A DNA stretch of 35,130 nucleotides from Neisseria sicca 4320 (GTDB lineage: Bacteria; Pseudomonadota; Gammaproteobacteria; Burkholderiales; Neisseriaceae). Below the pieces are notes generated by a model that was not told the origin of the DNA, ran no database searches, and worked only from the letters and a program-made list of their open reading frames with translations. The translations under genes were made by a program, and so were the position numbers. The stretch lies in contig NZ_AEPF01000046.1 of the NCBI RefSeq assembly GCF_000193735.1, positions 1-35,130 on the forward strand. The letters are read 5' to 3'. Of the stretch, positions 32,721 to 35,130 are shown piece after piece. How positions within the stretch are numbered: the first letter of the stretch is position 1; each line of letters starts with the position of its first letter.

Positions 32721-33941
32721 TTACGAGCGGTAGTCGGCGTTGATGGAGACGTAGTCGTGCGATAGGTCGCAGGTATAGACGGTGGCGGCGGCTTGTCCGC
32801 GGTGGAGTTTGATGCGGACGGTGATTTCGTCTTTCGCCATCACTGCCTGCCCTTGTTCTTCGGTGTAGCTTGCGGCGCGGCCGCCGTTTTCGGCAACCAA
32901 TACGTCGTCGAGATACATTTCGACGGTGTCGGTGTCCAAATCGGCAATGCCTGCGTAACCGATGGCGGCGAGCAGTCTGCCGAGGTTGGGGTCGGAGGCG
33001 AAGAAGGCGGTTTTAACGAGGGGCGAGTGTGCGACGGCGTAGGCGGCTTGGCGGGCTTCGTCGCGGGTTTTGGCGTTTTCGACGCGGACGGTGATGAATT
33101 TGGTTGCGCCTTCGCCGTCTCGGACGACGGCTTGGGCAAGCTCGAGGGCGAGGCTGCCGAGCAGGTCTTTGAGCTGTTTGTAGCGCGGGTCGGCGATGTT
33201 GTCGATTTCGCTTTGGCTGTTTTTGCCCGTGGCGATGATGACAAAGCTGTCGTTGGTGCTGGTGTCGCCTTCAACGGTGATGGTGTTGAAGGTTTCGTCG
33301 GCGATTTCTTGGGTCATCAGCTGGAGGATGGGCTGGGAAACTTTGGCATCGGTAGCGATGAAGGAGAGCAGGGTTGCCATGTTGGGGTGGATCATGCCGG
33401 AGCCTTTGGCGATGCCTGTGGCGCGGACGGTGTGTTTTTCGCCGACGCTGCCTTCGCGCGAGGCGGATTTGGGTACGGTGTCGGTGGTCATGATGGCGCG
33501 TGCGGCGTCTGTCCAGTCGGCGGGTTGCATTTTGGGCAGGGCGGCGACGATTTTATAGACGGGCAGAGGCTCGAGAATGACGCCAGTGGAGAAGGGAAGG
33601 ACTTGGGAGGGTTTGCAGCCGGTTTGTACGGCGGTGGCGGCGCAGGTTTCGATGGCGTCGATTCTGCCTTGCGCGCCTGTGCCTGCGTTGGCGTTGCCGG
33701 TGTTGATGATGATGGCGCGCACGCCGTCTTCGTCGAAGAGGTGTGATTTGGCGATGTGGACGGGGGCGGCGCAGAAGCGGTTGGTAGTGAACACGGCACC
33801 GACGGTGTTGCCGCCGGAAAGTACCATCAGGGTGAGGTCGGCGCGGTCGGTTTGTTTGATGCCTGCGCGGGCGGTGAAGAGTTGGATGCCGTCGATGTTC
33901 AGCAGTTGGTCTGCGGTTTTTTCTGTGAGGTTGACTGCCAT
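32721..33941 (-). CDS. argJ: Arginine biosynthesis bifunctional protein ArgJ
   Basis: A 406-residue ornithine acetyltransferase that recycles the acetyl group from N-acetylornithine to glutamate, and in many bacteria also makes N-acetylglutamate from acetyl-CoA. It is made as a precursor that cleaves itself before the nucleophile Thr190 in KGSGMIHPNMATLLSF. Other signatures: INTGNANAGTGAQG, FSTGVILEPLP, VEGDTSTNDSFV, RDGEGATKFI and SDPNLGRLLAAIGYAG. The length is standard. Transcribed in the same direction as lrgAB but separated from it by a hairpin, so probably a separate unit. Confidence 0.96.
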   Translation of the reverse strand: MAVNLTEKTADQLLNIDGIQLFTARAGIKQTDRADLTLMVLSGGNTVGAVFTTNRFCAAPVHIAKSHLFDEDGVRAIIINTGNANAGTGAQGRIDAIETCAATAVQTGCKPSQVLPFSTGVILEPLPVYKIVAALPKMQPADWTDAARAIMTTDTVPKSASREGSVGEKHTVRATGIAKGSGMIHPNMATLLSFIATDAKVSQPILQLMTQEIADETFNTITVEGDTSTNDSFVIIATGKNSQSEIDNIADPRYKQLKDLLGSLALELAQAVVRDGEGATKFITVRVENAKTRDEARQAAYAVAHSPLVKTAFFASDPNLGRLLAAIGYAGIADLDTDTVEMYLDDVLVAENGGRAASYTEEQGQAVMAKDEITVRIKLHRGQAAATVYTCDLSHDYVSINADYRS

Positions 33942-33976
33942 TTTGCTGCTCCTTTGTTTGGGGTTGTTGTTGATTT

Positions 33977-34019
33977 GGTTTTCAGACGACCTTTTGGTTC
34001 ATCGGGGTTGTCTGAAAAG
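33977..34019 (-). terminator. Imperfect uptake-sequence hairpin after lrgB
   Basis: GGTTTTCAGACGACC pairs with GGTTGTCTGAAAA; one copy has a C-to-T change in the uptake core (GGTTGTCTGAA). It lies only four bases after the lrgB stop on the minus strand. Confidence 0.65.
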
Positions 34020-34022
34020 TGT

Positions 34023-34724
34023 TCAGAATCCTAATACGGGGATGATAATCGGGGCGATGGCGGCGGTCAGTACGCCGTTGAGTGTCAGTCCCAGCCCTGC
34101 GTATGCCGCCATGCGCCGGCTGCGTTCGAGCGAGGCGGCGATGCCCATGGCGTGTGAGGCGGTGCCGAGCGACATGCCGACCGACGAGGGCATGACGACG
34201 GTGTTCTTAAGTACGGTATAACCGGCTATCTGCCCGACCAGTCCGGCGACGATGACGGTGGCGGCGGTGATGGCGGGGATGCCGCCTATGGTGCGGGTGA
34301 TTTCAATGGCGATGGGGTTGGTCACGGATTTGGCGGCGAGCGAGAGGATGACTTCGCGTTCCGCGCCCAGCCATTTGGCGAAATACATGCCTGTGATGAT
34401 GCCGGTAACGCTGCCGGCGAGCTGCGAGACGATGACGGGCAGCCACTGGCTGAAGATTTTTTCACGGTTTTGATAGAGCGGAACGGCGAGCGCGACGACG
34501 GCGGGTTTGAGCCAGAAGTCGATAAACTGCGCGGCATCGTGGTACACGGCGTAATCGATGTCGAGGATTTTGAGGTAGGCAATCAGGGTAACAGTGCTGA
34601 TTAAGACAGGGTTGAGCAGCAGGTAGCCCGTCCGCGCGCGAAGGAGGAGTGCCAATGCGTACACCGCCAGCGTCAGGAAAAGCAGGACGCTGGGCTGCTG
34701 CGACAGGGAAAGGATGCCGTCCAT
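34023..34724 (-). CDS. lrgB: LrgB/CidB family membrane protein
   Basis: A 233-residue polytopic inner-membrane protein paired with LrgA. Family signatures: LLLNPVLISTVTLIAYLKIL, AVVALAVPLYQNREKI, SLAAKSVTNPIAIEI, GQIAGYTVL and SLGTASHAMGIA. In Gram-positives the LrgAB/CidAB systems affect murein hydrolase release and pyruvate or acetate handling; the plant homologue PLGG1 transports glycolate. The role in Neisseria is not established here. ATG 34724 overlaps the lrgA stop by one base (TGATG); the longer frame to 34934 only shadows lrgA. Confidence 0.9.
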   Translation of the reverse strand: MDGILSLSQQPSVLLFLTLAVYALALLLRARTGYLLLNPVLISTVTLIAYLKILDIDYAVYHDAAQFIDFWLKPAVVALAVPLYQNREKIFSQWLPVIVSQLAGSVTGIITGMYFAKWLGAEREVILSLAAKSVTNPIAIEITRTIGGIPAITAATVIVAGLVGQIAGYTVLKNTVVMPSSVGMSLGTASHAMGIAASLERSRRMAAYAGLGLTLNGVLTAAIAPIIIPVLGF

Positions 34725-35068
34725 CAGATTTTCTCCCGTATCCATTGATGTACCTTGCCCGTAACCAACAGGACGCACACGGTGCTGGCGGCGGCGGAAA
34801 CGAGTATCGACAGCCAACTGTCGGCAATCAAATCCAAATAGCTGATGACCGCGACGCAGGGCGGCACGAGGAAAAGCGTCAGGTTTGACATCAGCGCGTC
34901 GGTAAGCTGTTGCAACCACTCGGCTTTCACCCACCCCGCCTGAAGCATGGCAAACAGAATACCCATACCGATGATGCTGCCGGGCAGTTTGATGCCCGTA
35001 AGGTAGGCGGCGGTTTCGCCGAGCGCGAGGCAGCCGAGCAGGACGAGCAAGGCGCGGATGGTGTGCAT
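34724..35068 (-). CDS. lrgA: LrgA/CidA family holin-like membrane protein
   Basis: A 114-residue small membrane protein with four hydrophobic segments: ALLVLLGCLALGETAAYLTG, SIIGMGILFAMLQAGWV, LTLFLVPPCVAVISYLDLI and LSILVSAAASTVCVLLVTG. The family motif LPGSIIGMGILF and FLVPPCVA are clear. The start ATG 35068 follows GAGGAAAC. It forms an operon with lrgB. Cooperation of the pair as a holin/antiholin-like or small-metabolite transport system is inferred from the family. The remaining 62 bases to the window end contain the leader and no recognisable gene. Confidence 0.9.
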   Translation of the reverse strand: MHTIRALLVLLGCLALGETAAYLTGIKLPGSIIGMGILFAMLQAGWVKAEWLQQLTDALMSNLTLFLVPPCVAVISYLDLIADSWLSILVSAAASTVCVLLVTGKVHQWIREKI

Positions 35069-35130
35069 GGGTCGGGTTTCCTCTATGGTTTGCCGGTTTG
35101 CAGACGGGCGGTTTATGAATCTTTGTTAAT

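Noticed and set aside
34023..34934. Longer lrgB start at 34934
   Set aside because: The extra 70 residues overlap lrgA out of frame and have no membrane character; ATG 34724 overlaps the lrgA stop as in coupled genes.
1..35130. tRNA or rRNA genes
   Set aside because: No cloverleaf with the conserved TTC-AA-C arm and no rRNA-like sequence was recognised on reading; a tRNAscan-SE/Rfam run would be decisive.

Overview
The window is chromosomal DNA from a Neisseria species, most likely a commensal of the mucosa/sicca/subflava type. The genus call rests on gene content and order (minCDE-oxyR, dapB-bamE-fur-aat, the ispZ operon divergent from fimV/tspA, a PorB-type porin), on Correia elements and dRS3 repeats, and on many copies of the DNA uptake sequence in the AGGTCGTCTGAA dialect. 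The meningococcal/gonococcal form is ATGCCGTCTGAA. Species assignment is inference. I see no rRNA, tRNA, CRISPR array or prophage.

Layout. 1-880: mobile-element debris (a palindromic element, a truncated IS1106-type end, a short Correia element) around two small related genes of unknown function. 1227-4359: aldehyde dehydrogenase aldA and lysS. 4584-7334: minC-minD-minE-oxyR, tightly packed on the plus strand. 7439-9292: dapB and bamE divergent from fur. 9399-10893: a Correia element directly upstream of aat, then convergent dtd. 11088-13093: a minus-strand operon ispZ-yciI-bolA-parvulin PPIase. 13438-18645: fimV/tspA, truA and porB on the plus strand. 18646-20950: about 2.3 kb of mosaic repeats around a broken rpiB-like gene. 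20951-26316: gyrB, an L-serine dehydratase gene split by a stop codon, xerC and a thioesterase, all minus. 26528-27592: fba. 27593-28260: repeats. 28261-30081: an orphan LytTR response regulator and gluQ, minus. 30273-32223: tsaB-rimI-UDG-like operon, plus. 32721-35068: argJ and the lrgB/lrgA pair, minus.

Most genes are core housekeeping: cell division placement (min), outer-membrane biogenesis (bamE, porin, PPIase), iron and oxidative regulation (fur, oxyR), translation and tRNA modification (lysS, gluQ, tsaB, truA, dtd, aat), chromosome topology and dimer resolution (gyrB, xerC), and central or amino-acid metabolism (fba, aldA, sdaA, dapB, argJ). Inverted pairs of uptake sequences close most transcription units and probably act as terminators.

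The unusual material lies mainly between genes. It includes a Correia element that interrupts one of two paralogous small genes, two single-stop gene disruptions (rpiB-like and sdaA, the latter mimicking the two-subunit enzyme of Gram-positives), a large inverted duplication downstream of porB, and a uracil-DNA-glycosylase-like protein lacking the usual cysteines. I found no convincing new multi-gene defence or mobile system.
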